This document shows positions 1 through 7,975 of a DNA stretch of 64,000 nt, piece after piece. The position numbers and the translations under genes were made by a program. The stretch's first letter is position 1. Every line of letters starts with the position of its first letter. The stretch spans positions 1 through 64,000 of the forward strand of contig NZ_SMYN01000011.1 in assembly GCF_004959935.1 (NCBI RefSeq), in the 5' to 3' direction. The notes under the pieces were generated by a model, which was given only the letters and a program-made list of their open reading frames with translations, had not been told where the DNA came from and made no database searches. The DNA comes from Falsirhodobacter xinxiangensis (GTDB lineage Bacteria; Pseudomonadota; Alphaproteobacteria; Rhodobacterales; Rhodobacteraceae).

Positions 1-35
1 GGTTTACTGACGGCGCGCAACATCGAGGGATCGCT

Positions 36-1073
36 ATGCGAACGACAAAGGTCATCCACGTCGTCTCCTGCCACGCCGAGGGCGAGGTGGGGGATGTCAT
101 CGTCGGGGGCGTTGCCCCACCGCCTGGCGATACGGTCTGGGACCAGCGCCGCTGGATCGAGCAGGACGAGACGCTGCGGAATTTCGTGTTGAACGAACCC
201 CGCGGCGGCGTCTTCCGGCACGTCAACCTTCTGGTTCCGCCCAAGCATCCCGAGGCGCAGGCCGCGTGGATCATCATGGAGCCCGAGGATACGCCGCCCA
301 TGTCGGGCTCGAACTCGATCTGCGTCTCGACCGTTCTGCTGGACACCGGCATCATCCCGATGACCGAGCCGGTGACGGAGATGGTGCTTGAAGCGCCCGG
401 CGGGCTGGTGCGCGTGCGTGCCGACTGCTCGGGCGGCAAGGCGCAGCGCATCACGGTGCGCAACGTGCCGTCCTTCGCCAGCAAGCTTGGCGTGCCGCTG
501 GAGGTGGAGGGGCTGGGGACGATCACCATCGATACGGCCTATGGCGGCGACAGTTTCGTGGTCGTCGATGCGCCCGCGCTGAACCTTGCCCTTCGCACGG
601 ACGAGGCGCGCGACCTTGCCGTTCTGGGCGTCCGGATCACCGACGCCGCGAACGAGCAGCTGGCCTTCCTGCATCCCGACCGCCCCGATTGGAAACACCA
701 TTCCTTCTGCCTGTTCGCAGGTGCGCTGAACCGGATCGAGAACGGGTTTTCGGCAAAGTCGGTCGTGTCGATCCAGCCGGGTAAATTGGATCGCTCGCCG
801 ACCGGCACGGCGGTATCCGCCCGCATGGCGCTGCTTCATGCCAAGGGGCAGATGCGCGTCGGCGACCGCTTTACCGGCATATCGATCATCGGGTCGGAGT
901 TCCACGGCGAGATCATGGAGGAGACAACCGTGGGCGGAAGCCCCGCGATCATCCCGCAGATCAGCGGCCGCGCCTGGGTTACCGGCACGCATCAGCACAT
1001 GCTCGACCCCAGCGATCCCTGGCCCGGCGGATACCGGATCGCGGACACATGGCCCATGAAGAAGGAAAGATGA
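36..1073 (+). CDS. Proline racemase family protein, probably a hydroxyproline dehydratase
   Basis: A 345-residue protein of the proline racemase / 4-hydroxyproline epimerase / trans-3-hydroxy-L-proline dehydratase superfamily, full length for the family. The first catalytic motif reads [11 protein letters not shown], with Ser90 where racemases have Cys. The second reads DRSPTGT, with Thr256 where racemases have the second Cys. Two catalytic cysteines are needed for racemisation or epimerisation. A Thr at the second position is typical of the dehydratases, so I infer a dehydratase acting on a 3-hydroxyproline-like substrate in the cytoplasm. A GAGGGATCG ribosome site precedes the ATG. The next gene starts on the last base of this stop codon, so the two are probably translationally coupled. 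The family is certain and the exact substrate is not. Confidence 0.9.
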   Translation: MRTTKVIHVVSCHAEGEVGDVIVGGVAPPPGDTVWDQRRWIEQDETLRNFVLNEPRGGVFRHVNLLVPPKHPEAQAAWIIMEPEDTPPMSGSNSICVSTVLLDTGIIPMTEPVTEMVLEAPGGLVRVRADCSGGKAQRITVRNVPSFASKLGVPLEVEGLGTITIDTAYGGDSFVVVDAPALNLALRTDEARDLAVLGVRITDAANEQLAFLHPDRPDWKHHSFCLFAGALNRIENGFSAKSVVSIQPGKLDRSPTGTAVSARMALLHAKGQMRVGDRFTGISIIGSEFHGEIMEETTVGGSPAIIPQISGRAWVTGTHQHMLDPSDPWPGGYRIADTWPMKKER

Positions 1074-1258
1074 TGCCAATCGTAAAGATCGAACTGCTGG
1101 AAGGTCGCAGCGACGAGGTGAAGGACAGGCTCGCGCAGGCGGTGACGGAGGCGTTCACCGAAATCGCCGGCACACCGCCCGACGCGACGACCGTCGTCTT
1201 CGTGGATGTCAGCCCGGCCAACTGGTTCGTTGCGGGAAAGAGCATGCGAAAGACCTGA
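1073..1258 (+). CDS. 4-oxalocrotonate tautomerase family protein
   Basis: A 61-residue protein beginning [12 protein letters not shown]. After Met removal the second residue becomes the N-terminal proline, which is the general base of 4-oxalocrotonate tautomerases. That is why I start at the second of two adjacent ATG codons (1070 and 1073) rather than at the in-frame ATG at 1049. The length matches the roughly 62-residue hexameric subfamily. The start overlaps the stop of the proline-racemase-family gene, which suggests the pair act in one pathway. I infer that it handles the enol/imine product of the neighbouring dehydratase, but nothing in the sequence proves that. Confidence 0.85.
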   Translation: MPIVKIELLEGRSDEVKDRLAQAVTEAFTEIAGTPPDATTVVFVDVSPANWFVAGKSMRKT

Positions 1259-1284
1259 CGGCGGGTCGGTCGTTCCCGCGCAGA

Positions 1285-1763
1285 TCAGGCCGAGTGCAGC
1301 GAGGGATCGCGGATCAGAATGTTTAGGAATGCCTCCTCGGCATCGTCGAGGTATTCCATCGACACCACCTCGACCTGCGCAAGATCGCCCGACTGGAGCA
1401 GCATTGCCAGCGTGCGGTGCTGGTTGATCGTGATCGGGGGGGCGCGATTGACGGTTGCCGCATTTTTGACCACGGCTGTCGTGGACAGCGTGTCGGCACG
1501 GGCAAATCCGGCTTGGTCGCGCCGGGCATGGGCACGTTCTATATCCACGAGCGCAAGCTCTTTCGCATAGCGATAGCTCAACTTTGCTGCCTAGGGCCCC
1601 AGCCCCCGGCGGAACTGACACAACTCTCGCATGTCTTCGACGCTGGGGCTGAACATGAAGCTTCCGACTCGGGGATGACGACCAGCCGCCCGCGGACCGG
1701 GGCGGCTTACTTCGCCGAGCCATTCGCCCGGGTCGTCGAACTCGCTCACATGCGCCAAGCCGC
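1285..1763 (-). pseudogene. Decayed GntR-family (FCD-type) regulator fragment
   Basis: On the minus strand three frames together give the remains of a FadR-like GntR regulator. There is a winged-helix end resembling RGRLVVIPESEAS (about 1670-1710), then in another frame FSPSVEDMRELCQFRR (about 1600-1655), then LSYRYAKELALVDIERA and an FCD-like tail with QHRTLAMLLQSGD running to the stop at 1285. At least two frameshifts separate these pieces, and the N-terminal DNA-binding part is missing where the IS element begins. It was probably the regulator of the adjacent hydroxyproline-type genes. This is inference from fragmentary similarity. Confidence 0.55.
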
Positions 1764-1765
1764 TA

Positions 1766-2606
1766 GGCTCAGGGCTCATAGCCAGACGAGCACGGTGGCG
1801 GCCCAGGCGACGGCGGATAGGAAGACCGTCGGGCATCTGTCGTAGCGGGTCGCGACGCGTCACCAGTCCTTCAGGTGCCCGAACGTGATCTCGATCCGGT
1901 TACGTCGTTTGTATGACGCTTGTCGTATTTGACGGGGACCTTTCGCGCCTTGCGACCAGGGATGCAAGCTCTTATCCCCTCGTCCTGCAGGGTTCCCGGA
2001 ACAAGTCGGCATCGTAACTCCGATCAGCGAGGAGCCACTTTGCGGCGGGCAGGTCACCCAGAGGAGCCGCCGCGCCGGTGTAGTCGCTGACCTGACCCGC
2101 AGACATGAAGAACCGGATCGGCGACCGGATGTGTCGGTCACAGCATGCAGCTTGGGTTTTCATCCCGCCCTTGTTTCGACCAATCAGGCGCCCGCATCCC
2201 CATTTCTACTTCGCAGGCTTGAGGCCGTGCGGTGCGCTTTCAGGTAGGTCGCATCGATCATGATCGTGGCCGGCTCCACCGCATCGGTTGCCAGTCTCTC
2301 GACTATTCGGGCGAATACCCCCATTTCGCTCCAAACGCTTCCAGCGGTTGTCAAGTGTTTTGGGTGGTCCGTATTTCTTCGGTGGATCGCGCCAGCGTGA
2401 CCCATTACGGTTGATGGAGACTATCCCGCTCAGAACACGACGGCATCAACCCGTGGGCGGCCATGGCTCTTCGGAAAGAATGGCTCGAGTCGCGCCATCC
2501 GCTCGTCGCTCAACCCGAGAAGATTGCTTACCCACACCCTCCTATAGTTGGAGCGCATGTATCACGCCGGCAGTGAAGCCGCACGCCGATGAATGGGTCC
2601 TGAGCC
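1766..2606 (-). mobile_element. Degenerate IS5-family (IS427/IS1031-like) insertion sequence
   Basis: An 841-bp element bounded by imperfect terminal inverted repeats. The left end starts GGCTCAGGGCTCAT and the right end, read inward on the other strand, starts GGCTCAGGACCCAT (12 of 14 identical). It is flanked by TA (1764-1765 and 2607-2608), consistent with a 2-bp target duplication inside CTAG-like sequence. The length is typical of the IS427 group. It carries one transposase gene on the minus strand that is broken by an in-frame stop and several frameshifts, so the element cannot move by itself. Confidence 0.85.
1776..2558 (-). pseudogene. IS5-family transposase, inactivated
   Basis: The reading starts intact at 2558 with MRSNYRRVWVSNLLGLSDER and continues to an in-frame TGA at 2430-2432. 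It then resumes in shifted frames with GVFARIVERL, TIMIDATYLKAHRTASSLR (the first catalytic Asp region), IRFFMSAGQVSDYTGAA, WLLADRSYDAD, and YKRRNRIEITFGHLKDW (the catalytic Glu region). It ends at a TGA at 1776-1778 after RVATRYDRCPTVFLSA. All catalytic landmarks of an IS427-group DDE transposase are recognisable, but no single frame spans them. The remnant is clearly dead. Confidence 0.88.
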
Positions 2607-2831
2607 TAGCCGCTCGCTTCTCTTTTCACCGCAGACCAGCCGCGTATGGAGCACGTCTGTTTTGAGGCTGGCCCTGATGTTTCGGCATGACGAACTCTGC
2701 GGGCGCAAGCGCTCGACCACGAGCCGTGCAAGCTATCCCGAAGGCGCGCCGAAGCTTCGCTGTAATACACGATTGGCTGGCGCGCCGCGTGCCAAGGGGC
2801 CCTTCGCGCGGCAGGGTGACCGCGTCGGCGC

Positions 2832-2860
2832 CTTGAAACGGTATCGGGCTTTTCCCATAT
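2832..2860 (+). promoter_or_regulatory. Heat-shock (RpoH, sigma-32) promoter of hsp20
   Basis: CTTGAAA at 2832-2838 and CCCATAT at 2854-2860 are separated by 15 bp. This matches the sigma-32 consensus (CTTGAAA, about 13-15 bp, CCCATNT) almost exactly. It sits about 90 bp upstream of the small heat-shock gene, with transcription expected near 2867. Confidence 0.8.
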
Positions 2861-2867
2861 CGGACTT

Positions 2868-2952
2868 GCTTCGGTGCCATGACGGGCCGAAGCACAACTC
2901 AGGCCCTTGCCCCTTGCGGGAAGGGCGAATGACATCGCTTTCGGAGGATGAC
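2868..2952 (+). promoter_or_regulatory. ROSE-like RNA thermometer in the hsp20 leader
   Basis: The leader folds into consecutive hairpins. GCTTCGG (2868-2874) pairs with CCGAAGC (2887-2893), and GCCCTT (2903-2908) pairs with AAGGGC (2921-2926) with three further C-G pairs inside. A final element holds the ribosome site: TCGCT (2935-2939) lies just before GGAGGA, with CATC (2933-2936) able to pair with GATG (2947-2950). ROSE thermometers of alphaproteobacterial hsp20 genes are defined by several hairpins plus a U(U/C)GCU motif facing the ribosome site, and this leader has both. The last hairpin is shorter than classic ROSE, so I call it ROSE-like. Confidence 0.6.
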
Positions 2953-3402
2953 ATGCGCAGCTATGACTTCGCACCGCTTTACCGTGCAACCGTCGGTTTC
3001 GACCGGATTGCCGATCTGATGGACCGGGTTATGACCGCAGACGTGGCTCAGCCCAGCTATCCCCCCTACAACATCGAAAAGACCGACGAGAATGCCTATC
3101 GCATCTCGATCGCCGTTGCCGGGTTCACCCCCGAGGAACTGAGCGTCGAGGTGAAGGAAGGCGCTTTGCACGTGTCCGCCCGCAAGGCCGAGGACAAGAC
3201 CGAACGCCGCTATCTGCACCGCGGAATCGCCACCCGCGCGTTCGAGCGCCGCTTCGCGCTGGCCGATCATGTTCGCGTAACGGGTGCCACCCATGAACAT
3301 GGGATGCTGCATCTGGATCTGGTGCGCGAGATGCCCGAGGCGCTGAAGCCGCGGCGGATCGAGATCGCATCCGCGCCCAAGGCGCTGGAAGCCACGGCCT
3401 GA
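2953..3402 (+). CDS. Small heat-shock protein, Hsp20/IbpA family
   Basis: A 149-residue cytoplasmic holdase chaperone with an alpha-crystallin domain from about residue 37 (YPPYNIEKTDENAYRISIAV) to about residue 130. It includes the conserved AFERRFALADHV strand and a short C-terminal tail. It belongs to the IbpA-like class A group of proteobacteria. I chose the ATG at 2953 because GGAGGA lies 5-6 bases upstream and the protein then begins MRSYDFAPLYRATVGFDRI as in the family. The open frame extends far upstream, but that part is the non-coding leader. It is monocistronic between its own heat-shock promoter and a strong terminator. Confidence 0.93.
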   Translation: MRSYDFAPLYRATVGFDRIADLMDRVMTADVAQPSYPPYNIEKTDENAYRISIAVAGFTPEELSVEVKEGALHVSARKAEDKTERRYLHRGIATRAFERRFALADHVRVTGATHEHGMLHLDLVREMPEALKPRRIEIASAPKALEATA

Positions 3403-3410
3403 ACGGGAAA

Positions 3411-3437
3411 GGGCGCGCCGTAAAGGCGCGCCCTTTT
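3411..3437 (+). terminator. Intrinsic terminator after hsp20
   Basis: A 9-bp perfect stem, GGGCGCGCC (3411-3419) with GGCGCGCCC (3425-3433), a TAAA-containing loop, and TTTT at 3434-3437. Confidence 0.9.
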
Positions 3438-3465
3438 CACGAAGGTTCCTGCATTATCAGGAAGA

Positions 3466-3549
3466 TGGTGGGCGACCCTGGAATCGAACCAGGCACGAGT
3501 CGCCTCGGCGGAGTTACAGTCCGCTGCCGCACCTTGCAGCACGTCGCCC
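3466..3549 (-). tRNA. tRNA-Tyr (GTA)
   Basis: The minus strand gives a complete class II tRNA with acceptor GGGCGAC/GTCGCCC, anticodon loop CTGTAAC (GTA, tyrosine), a long variable arm, T-loop GGTTCGATTCC and an encoded CCA end (TGG at 3466-3468 on the plus strand). Confidence 0.95.
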
Positions 3550-3658
3550 ACTGGGGGCGGGGAATACCCAAGGTGCCGGGGGGCGTCAAGCAGGAAAGTT
3601 CCGCTTGCGGAAAGATGTGCGACGCGCGATTGTCCGCCCCCTGCGAATGGAGACTGTT

Positions 3659-4441
3659 ATGAGCAAGAAGCCTTCCTGGGTGATCGACAAGGAACGCGCG
3701 CGCCGCGCCTCGGCGGCGGAAACGGTCTGGCTGTTCGGCATCCATGCGGTGCGGGATGCCTTGCTGAATCCGTCGCGCAAGAAGTTGCGGCTGGTGCTGA
3801 CGAAGAACGCCGCCGACCGTCTGGCCGATGCGATCCCGGCGGGCGGGCTGCAGCCGGAAATCGTCGATCCGCGCAAGTTCGACGTGCCGATCGACCCGGA
3901 ATCGGTGCATCAGGGTGCCGCGCTGGAGGTGAAGCCGCTGGAATGGGGCAGCCTTGCCGATGTCTGCGCCGGGGGCGAGGGGCTGCCGCTGGTCGTTCTG
4001 CTGGACCGGGTGACGGACCCGCACAACGTCGGCGCGGTGCTGCGTTCGGCCGAAGTGTTCGGCGCACGGGCGGTGATCGCGCCGCATCGCCACTCCGCGC
4101 CGGAAACTGGCGCGCTGGCGAAGACCGCCTCGGGCGCGCTGGAACGTCAGCCCTATCTGCGGGTCACGAATCTGTCCGACGCGATGGAGGAACTTCGCGC
4201 GATGGGTTACGTTCTGCTGGGGCTGGACGGCGAGGCGGAAACGCAGATCGGCACGGCCTTGTCGAAAACCGAGGGGCGTCCGGTGGCGCTGGTGCTGGGC
4301 GCCGAAGGGCCGGGGCTGCGCGAAAAGACGCGCGAGACTTGCGACCATCTGGTGCGGATTCCGTTCGGTGGCGCGTTCGGATCGCTGAACGTATCGAACG
4401 CAGCAGCGGTGGCGCTTTATGCGGCGGCGACCCGGGGTTGA
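3659..4441 (+). CDS. rlmB: 23S rRNA (guanosine-2'-O)-methyltransferase RlmB, SpoU family
   Basis: A 260-residue SPOUT-fold RNA 2'-O-methyltransferase, expected to methylate G2251 of 23S rRNA using S-adenosylmethionine. An N-terminal substrate-binding domain (WLFGIHAVRDALLNPSRK, about residues 22-40) precedes the three SpoU motifs: LDRVTDPHNVGAVLRSAEVF, ALVLGAEGPGLREKT, and IPFGGAFGSLNVSNAAAVAL near the C-terminus. I start at ATG 3659 (MSKKPSW) because GGAG lies 7 bases upstream. The in-frame ATGs at 3605 and 3647 lack this. It stands alone between tRNA-Tyr on the other strand and a possible sRNA gene. Confidence 0.92.
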   Translation: MSKKPSWVIDKERARRASAAETVWLFGIHAVRDALLNPSRKKLRLVLTKNAADRLADAIPAGGLQPEIVDPRKFDVPIDPESVHQGAALEVKPLEWGSLADVCAGGEGLPLVVLLDRVTDPHNVGAVLRSAEVFGARAVIAPHRHSAPETGALAKTASGALERQPYLRVTNLSDAMEELRAMGYVLLGLDGEAETQIGTALSKTEGRPVALVLGAEGPGLREKTRETCDHLVRIPFGGAFGSLNVSNAAAVALYAAATRG

Positions 4442-4570
4442 ATTTACGTGTCCTTTTCGCCACAGTTCCTGGTGTGGCGCGGGGACCTGTGTTGACTTCT
4501 TGTTTCAATCGTCACCCGAAAATTCACAGAATCGCGAACAGGGGTTTCAATGCGCCATAGGCGTATTATG

Positions 4571-4666
4571 TTGATGATCAGGATGGGGACGGAACCCCCA
4601 TTCCCTGACTTCACTGTCCCTCGTTCCGTAACTTAGCGCCCGTTCCCCAAGGACGGGCGCTTTTTT
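4571..4666 (+). ncRNA. Possible small RNA gene upstream of the CoA-binding protein
   Basis: The 237-bp gap after rlmB ends in a strong terminator with structured sequence before it. AGGATGGGG (4580-4588) pairs with CCCCATTCCCT (one bulge), while ACGGAAC (4589-4595) is exactly complementary to GTTCCGT (4623-4629). This would allow a pseudoknot or an alternative fold. A TATTAT box (4564-4569) would place a 5' end near 4576, but no good -35 is visible. It could equally be an unusually long rlmB 3' end. I recognise no Rfam family. Confidence 0.4.
4636..4666 (+). terminator. Intrinsic terminator
   Basis: GCGCCCGT (4636-4643) pairs with ACGGGCGC (4653-4660), followed by six T residues (4661-4666). 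It ends either the rlmB transcript or the possible sRNA. Confidence 0.9.
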
Positions 4667-4678
4667 CTGGGAGCCAGC

Positions 4679-5092
4679 ATGACCGTCGACAGCACCATCC
4701 GCGACATCCTTCAGACGAACCGGACCATCGCCCTTGTCGGATGGTCGCCGAACCCCTCGCGCGCCAGCCATCAGGTCGCGGCCTATCTGGTGTCGAAGGG
4801 TTACCGCGTGATCCCGGTCAATCCGGGCCATGCGGGAACGCAGGCCTTGGGCGAGACGGTGGCGGCCGATCTGGCCTCGTTGCCCGTTCAGGTGGATATG
4901 GTGGACATCTTCCGGCGGTCCGAGGACGTGCCACCCGTGGTGGAACAGGCCGTGAAGCTGCCGGGGCTGAAGACGGTCTGGATGCAGCTTGGCATCCGCA
5001 ACCCCGAAGCGCGGGCGTTGGCCGAAAGCCACGGGATCACGGTGATCGAGGACCGCTGCCCCGCCATCGAATATCCGCGCCTTATCGGCTAG
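4679..5092 (+). CDS. CoA-binding domain protein (YccU-like)
   Basis: A 137-residue single-domain Rossmann protein of the CoA_binding family. It has [22 protein letters not shown] at the N-terminus (nucleotide-loop region), [12 protein letters not shown] (about residues 41-52), [20 protein letters not shown] (about 70-90) and a C-terminal [14 protein letters not shown]. These proteins resemble the CoA-binding half of succinyl-CoA synthetase alpha and are widespread, but they have no firmly assigned reaction. It lies directly after an intrinsic terminator, so it should have its own promoter or depend on read-through. Its 3' end overlaps hisE by 11 bp in convergent orientation. Confidence 0.88.
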   Translation: MTVDSTIRDILQTNRTIALVGWSPNPSRASHQVAAYLVSKGYRVIPVNPGHAGTQALGETVAADLASLPVQVDMVDIFRRSEDVPPVVEQAVKLPGLKTVWMQLGIRNPEARALAESHGITVIEDRCPAIEYPRLIG

Positions 5093-5390
5093 CTTTCTCG
5101 GCAATCCCGGACGTGCCCTCGCGCCGTTCCAGTTCGGCCAGCACATCGGCCAGGGTCACGTCGCGGGCGGCGAGCATCACCAAGAGGTGGTAGAGCACAT
5201 CGGCAGCCTCGGACGTGAGGCGCGCGGGGTCGCCCTTGACCGCCTCGATGATCGCCTCGACGGCTTCCTCGCCGAACTTCTCGGCGCATTTTTCCGGGCC
5301 CTTGGCCAGCAGCTTTGCCGTCCATGATGTGTCGGGGTCCGCGCCTTTGCGGGTCGCGATGGTGGCGGCCAGCCGCTCCAGCGCGCTCAT
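5082..5390 (-). CDS. hisE: Phosphoribosyl-ATP diphosphatase
   Basis: A 102-residue HisE of the all-alpha MazG-like fold. It hydrolyses phosphoribosyl-ATP to phosphoribosyl-AMP and diphosphate, the second step of histidine synthesis. The metal-binding helices are visible in [19 protein letters not shown] and [16 protein letters not shown]. Its ATG overlaps the hisF stop by four bases (ATGA, 5387-5390), so it is the last gene of a coupled hisA-hisF-hisE unit. HisE is separate from HisI here, as in other Rhodobacterales. Confidence 0.95.
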   Translation of the reverse strand: MSALERLAATIATRKGADPDTSWTAKLLAKGPEKCAEKFGEEAVEAIIEAVKGDPARLTSEAADVLYHLLVMLAARDVTLADVLAELERREGTSGIAEKASR

Positions 5391-6145
5391 GGCCGCACCG
5401 CGATTCCGGCGGCGGCCATATGGGCCTTCGCCTCGGCGATGGTATAGGTGCCGAAGTGGAAGATCGACGCAGCCAGCACCGCCGACGCGCCGCCCTCGGT
5501 CACGCCCTCGACCAGATGGTCCAGCGTGCCGACCCCGCCCGAGGCGATGACCGGGATGCCGACCGCGTCCGAGATCGCGCGGGTCAGGGGGATGTTGAAC
5601 CCCGCCCGCGTGCCGTCGCGGTCCATCGAGGTCAGCAGGATTTCCCCCGCACCCTTGGCCGCCACGGTGCGGGCAAATTCGACCGCGTCGATGCCGGTGG
5701 GCTTGCGGCCCCCGTGGGTGAAGATCTCCCACCGGCCCGGCTCGACCGTCTTTGCATCGATGGCGACGACGATGCACTGACTGCCGAAACGGTCCGCCGA
5801 CCGCGCGACCACGTCCGGATCGGCCACGGCGGCCGAGTTGAACGAGACCTTGTCCGCCCCCGCCAGCAGCAGCGCCCGCACATCGTCGGGCGTGCGGACC
5901 CCGCCACCCACCGTCAGCGGCATGAAGCACTGTTCGGCCGTCCGCGTCACCAGATCGAACATCGTGCCGCGGTTTTCATGCGTGGCATGGATGTCGAGGA
6001 AGCACAGCTCGTCCGCACCCGCCGCGTCATAGGCGCGGGCAGCCTCCACCGGGTCGCCCGCGTCGATCAGGTCCACGAAATTGACGCCTTTGACCACGCG
6101 GCCATCGGCGACATCGAGGCAGGGGATGATGCGGGTCTTCAGCAT
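5387..6145 (-). CDS. hisF: Imidazole glycerol phosphate synthase, cyclase subunit
   Basis: A 252-residue (beta/alpha)8 barrel that uses ammonia delivered by HisH to convert PRFAR into imidazole glycerol phosphate and AICAR. The two catalytic aspartates are visible: Asp11 in [16 protein letters not shown] and the second in VVAIDAK (about residue 130). The phosphate-binding loops [11 protein letters not shown] and [12 protein letters not shown] are intact. The ATG lies inside the 3' end of hisA (7-bp overlap). The partner hisH is not adjacent: it lies beyond the oppositely oriented DUF2147 gene. Confidence 0.96.
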   Translation of the reverse strand: MLKTRIIPCLDVADGRVVKGVNFVDLIDAGDPVEAARAYDAAGADELCFLDIHATHENRGTMFDLVTRTAEQCFMPLTVGGGVRTPDDVRALLLAGADKVSFNSAAVADPDVVARSADRFGSQCIVVAIDAKTVEPGRWEIFTHGGRKPTGIDAVEFARTVAAKGAGEILLTSMDRDGTRAGFNIPLTRAISDAVGIPVIASGGVGTLDHLVEGVTEGGASAVLAASIFHFGTYTIAEAKAHMAAAGIAVRP

Positions 6146-6858
6146 TTCAGCGCCTTCAGGGCTTCGGCCAGATCGATCGCACCATCGTAAAGCGCGCGGC
6201 CCGAAATTGCGCCCGCGATGACGCCGGTATCGCGCAGCGCGGTCAGATCGGCCATCGACGACACGCCGCCCGAGGCGATGACCGGGATCGACACGGCACG
6301 GGCCAGCGCCTCGGTCGCTTCGATGTTCGGGCCGCCCATCGCGCCGTCGCGGTCGATGTCGGTATAGATGATCGCGGCGACGCCCGCATCCTCGAACGAA
6401 CGCGCAAGGTCGGTGACCATCACGTCGGTTTCCTCGGCCCAGCCCTTGGTCGCGACGCGGCCCTTGCGGGCGTCGATGCCGACCGCGATCTTGCCGGGGA
6501 AGTTCAGCGCCGCCTCGCGCACCAGCGCGGGGTTTTCGACAGCAACCGTGCCAAGGATCACGCGGGCCAGACCCTTTTCGATCCAGCGGGCGATGGTCGC
6601 CATGTCGCGGATGCCGCCGCCAAGCTGGCAGGGGACGTTTACGCGGGCAAGGATCGCCTCGACCGCGTCGCCATTCACGGGCTGACCCGCGAAGGCACCG
6701 TTCAGGTCCACCAGATGCACCCATTCGCAGCCCGCATCGACGAACTTGGCCGCCTGCGCCGCCGGATTGTCGCCGAAGACGGTCGCCGCCTCCATCTCGC
6801 CGCGCAAGAGGCGCACGCATTTGCCGTCCTTCAGGTCGATGGCGGGATAGAGGATCAT
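6139..6858 (-). CDS. hisA: Phosphoribosylformimino-AICAR-phosphate isomerase
   Basis: A 239-residue (beta/alpha)8 barrel homologous to HisF. It performs the Amadori rearrangement of ProFAR to PRFAR. It starts [20 protein letters not shown], with catalytic Asp8, and has the second Asp in [14 protein letters not shown] plus the phosphate loops QLGGGIRDM and [14 protein letters not shown] start at 6858 because the protein then begins exactly as the family does. The longer frame upstream adds an unrelated basic stretch. First gene of hisA-hisF-hisE. Confidence 0.96.
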   Translation of the reverse strand: MILYPAIDLKDGKCVRLLRGEMEAATVFGDNPAAQAAKFVDAGCEWVHLVDLNGAFAGQPVNGDAVEAILARVNVPCQLGGGIRDMATIARWIEKGLARVILGTVAVENPALVREAALNFPGKIAVGIDARKGRVATKGWAEETDVMVTDLARSFEDAGVAAIIYTDIDRDGAMGGPNIEATEALARAVSIPVIASGGVSSMADLTALRDTGVIAGAISGRALYDGAIDLAEALKALKC

Positions 6859-6968
6859 TGCGCGGCTCCTGTGGTTTGGATGTTTCCTAGCGCGCAAGGA
6901 GCAGGGGCGCAACGTCACGCTTGCTCCGGCCCGCGCCGCATGGCTGGATGCGCAAAATGGAGGCCCCT

Positions 6969-7349
6969 ATGCGATACCTGATGATTGCGCTTCTGGCGGC
7001 GACGCCCGCACTGGCCGACCCGATCGAGGGCACGTGGCAGACGCAAAAGGACGACAACGGCAATTCCGGCTACGTCCGGATCGCGCCCTGCGACGGCGGG
7101 CTGTGCGGCACGCTGGTGCGGTCCTTCGATCCGCAGGGAAACGAGATTTCCTCGCAGCATACCGGGCGCGCGATCATCTGGGACATGCAGCCCGCGGGCG
7201 GCGGGCTTTATGAGGGCGGCAAGGTCTGGGCCCCCGACCGCGACAAGACCTATAACGGCAAGCTGACGCTTTCGGGCGACAGTCTGGACGTGTCGGGCTG
7301 CATCCTGATGGTCTGCCGCAGCGGGGGCGTCTGGCGGCGCGTGGATTAG
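6969..7349 (+). CDS. Secreted DUF2147-family protein
   Basis: A 126-residue protein with a signal peptide (MRYLMIALLAATPALA, cleavage near residue 16) and a DUF2147 domain starting DPIEGTWQTQ. Features include GYVRIAPCDGGLCGTLV, IIWDMQPAGGGLYEGGKVWAPDRDKTYNGKL and a C-terminal VSGCILMVCRSGGVWRRV. Members form a small lipocalin-like beta barrel. The function is unknown, and the cysteine pairs suggest disulfides in the periplasm. GGAGG sits 8 bases before ATG 6969, which decides the start. It lies head-on inside the his region: its stop overlaps the hisH stop by four bases and its start faces hisA. Confidence 0.85.
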   Translation: MRYLMIALLAATPALADPIEGTWQTQKDDNGNSGYVRIAPCDGGLCGTLVRSFDPQGNEISSQHTGRAIIWDMQPAGGGLYEGGKVWAPDRDKTYNGKLTLSGDSLDVSGCILMVCRSGGVWRRVD

Positions 7350-7975
7350 GGCCGCCAGGTCAGGAAGTTGCGGATGATGCGCAGCCCGGTCGCCTGGCTT
7401 TTCTCGGGGTGGAACTGGGCACCGACCATGTTGTCCCGCCCGATGATCGCGGTGATCTCGGTCCCGTAATCGACATGGGCCAGACGCTGCGCCGGGTCGG
7501 CGACGCGGAAGTGATAGCTGTGGACGAAATAGGCGTGATCGCCCGTCGCGACGCCCTCCAGCACCGGATGCGGATTGTCGATGACCAGATCGTTCCAGCC
7601 CATATGCGGCACTTTCAGATCGCCCGCGTCGATGCGCACCACCTCGCCGCCGACCCAGTCGAAGCCGTGCACATCTTCGTATTCGCGGCCCCATGTGGCC
7701 ATCATCTGCATCCCGACGCAGATGCCGAGGAAGGGGCGGGCGTTGCGGACCACCGCCTCCTCGATCGCCTCGAACAGCCCGCCATGGGCGCCCAGTGCAC
7801 GGCGGCAGGCGGGAAAGGCCCCGTCGCCCGGCAGCACGATACGGTCGGCGCGGGCGACATCCTCGGGCTTGTCGGTGACGATCACCTCGCCCCCGACCTC
7901 CGCCGCCATCTTCTGGAACGCCTTTTCCGCCGAATGCAGGTTGCCGCTGTCGTAATCGACCAGAACCGTCAGCAT
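7346..7975 (-). CDS. hisH: Imidazole glycerol phosphate synthase, glutamine amidotransferase subunit
   Basis: A 209-residue class I glutamine amidotransferase that releases ammonia for HisF. The nucleophile is Cys86 in FLGICVGMQMM, and the His/Glu pair is in QFHPEKS (about residue 192). The oxyanion-strand sequence IVLPGDGAF is present. I use ATG 7975, which overlaps the hisB stop as TGATG. An in-frame GTG at 7978 would add one residue. The stop overlaps the convergent DUF2147 gene by four bases, so no terminator can fit there. Confidence 0.95.
   Translation of the reverse strand: MLTVLVDYDSGNLHSAEKAFQKMAAEVGGEVIVTDKPEDVARADRIVLPGDGAFPACRRALGAHGGLFEAIEEAVVRNARPFLGICVGMQMMATWGREYEDVHGFDWVGGEVVRIDAGDLKVPHMGWNDLVIDNPHPVLEGVATGDHAYFVHSYHFRVADPAQRLAHVDYGTEITAIIGRDNMVGAQFHPEKSQATGLRIIRNFLTWRP

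Noticed and set aside
1417-1845. 142-codon plus-strand frame near the IS element
   Set aside because: It crosses the GntR remnant and the IS end in the opposite orientation and has no similarity or ribosome site.
2609-2831. Remains of the GntR N-terminus on the far side of the IS
   Set aside because: I read all minus-strand frames here and found no winged-helix motif. Nothing recognisable is present in this stretch.
2593-2952. N-terminal extension of the hsp20 frame
   Set aside because: The upstream 120 codons match no protein and cover the heat-shock promoter and leader hairpins. The ribosome site points to ATG 2953.
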